Origin: a virus
Length of the DNA: 31,455 nucleotides
Reading direction: 5' to 3' (one strand)
IMG/VR virus record: IMGVR_UViG_3300034190_000298
Location: 1 to 31,455 of that record
A model generated the notes under the pieces. It was not told the DNA's origin. It saw only the letters and a program-made list of their open reading frames with translations, and did not search any database. Positions within the stretch are counted from its first letter, which is position 1; the number at the start of each line of letters is the position of its first letter. Both the position numbers and the translations under genes were made by a program. Below are positions 31,199-31,455 of the stretch, piece by piece.

Positions 31199-31455
31199 TG
31201 GCCTCTATTAGAAAGACCCTTCAAGAAAACGCTAACGACAGCAAAAATACCCGCATGGATATTGCCAGCGGCAATATGCTAGGGAACTGGCGACCTGACG
31301 AAATTACGCATATGACGCGCTTCGATAAGTGTTCGTCACTTTGCATCGGAGAAGCGAAGTATCGCGACAGACCTATCGACGTGCTTGAAGCAGGGTGCGG
31401 AGAACTTTGGGTATTGCGTAACTTGTATAAAGCCTACACCGTAAAGAAGTCGGAC
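31198..31455 (+). CDS. SAM-dependent methyltransferase, N-terminal part (cut by window end)
   Basis: 86 codons up to the last base with no stop, so the gene continues to the right. ATG 31198 overlaps the previous stop (TAATG). The N-terminus is 'MASIRKTLQENANDSKN'; residues 61-69 'DVLEAGCGE' match motif I (E/D-x-G-x-G) of the Rossmann-fold methyltransferases, where SAM binds. No target-recognition part is visible, so the substrate (DNA base or other) cannot be stated. A phage DNA methyltransferase against host restriction is one possibility. Confidence 0.75.
   Translation, partial: MASIRKTLQENANDSKNTRMDIASGNMLGNWRPDEITHMTRFDKCSSLCIGEAKYRDRPIDVLEAGCGELWVLRNLYKAYTVKKSD

Noticed and set aside
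1-31455. Prophage or integrated element; tRNA or attachment sites
   Set aside because: No integrase, repressor, excisionase, host gene, tRNA-like cloverleaf or att-like direct repeat was seen.

Overview
The window reads as an interior piece of a lytic, tailed DNA phage (Caudoviricetes), most likely a short-tailed (podovirus-like) marine phage from an uncultured lineage. The case rests on gene content. There is a P22 gp4-like accessory factor, an SU10-type adaptor and a gp10-like hub/nozzle protein. Several very large proteins of the ejection/internal-virion kind follow, and I see no tape measure, tube or sheath gene. Many small proteins have the look of families I know from marine phage contigs. 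I see no integrase, repressor, rRNA or tRNA. The host cannot be named from this sequence. Portal, terminase and major capsid genes are not present and probably lie to the left of base 1.

Layout. (1) 24-8699, virion genes: a decoration-like protein, head-to-tail connector proteins, a zinc-ribbon protein, a 727-residue protein built of about 29 tandem repeats, a long tail fibre ending in a self-cleaving Peptidase_S74 chaperone, and small proteins behind it. (2) 8721-11645, lysis region: a run of small membrane proteins, one virion protein, an EF-hand membrane protein, a 3-TM holin and a GH24 lysozyme. (3) 11645-13854, hub/nozzle protein and a small protein that carries one copy of the repeat found in region 1. 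(4) 13854-24148, about 10 kb of large Gly/Ala/Gln-rich proteins, probably ejected with the DNA, several sharing a short Met-x-x-Gly-Gly-x-Val motif. (5) 24140-31455, replication: an SNF2-type helicase on the minus strand, a 302-bp AT-rich divergent intergenic region with iteron-like TCTATTA repeats, and then a plus-strand operon. That operon holds two conserved small proteins, a protein ending in an SSB-like acidic tip, an AEP (TOTE-like) primase, a UvrD-like helicase, a conserved phage protein and the start of a methyltransferase cut by the window edge.

All genes except the SNF2 helicase are on the plus strand and packed tightly. Eleven junctions are one-base TAATG stop/start overlaps, pointing to translational coupling. 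Two intergenic regions in the replication part (before 25888 and before 30698) share a near-identical promoter-like element followed by the same strong Shine-Dalgarno sequence.

Most unusual items: the repeat protein and its single-repeat relative 8 kb away, the paired promoter-like elements, the iteron-bearing intergenic region, the SSB-like tail on an otherwise unassigned protein, the exact 14-residue repeats in the 22218 protein, and the perfect EF-hand loop on a holin-like protein. All family calls are by eye from motifs, with no database search.
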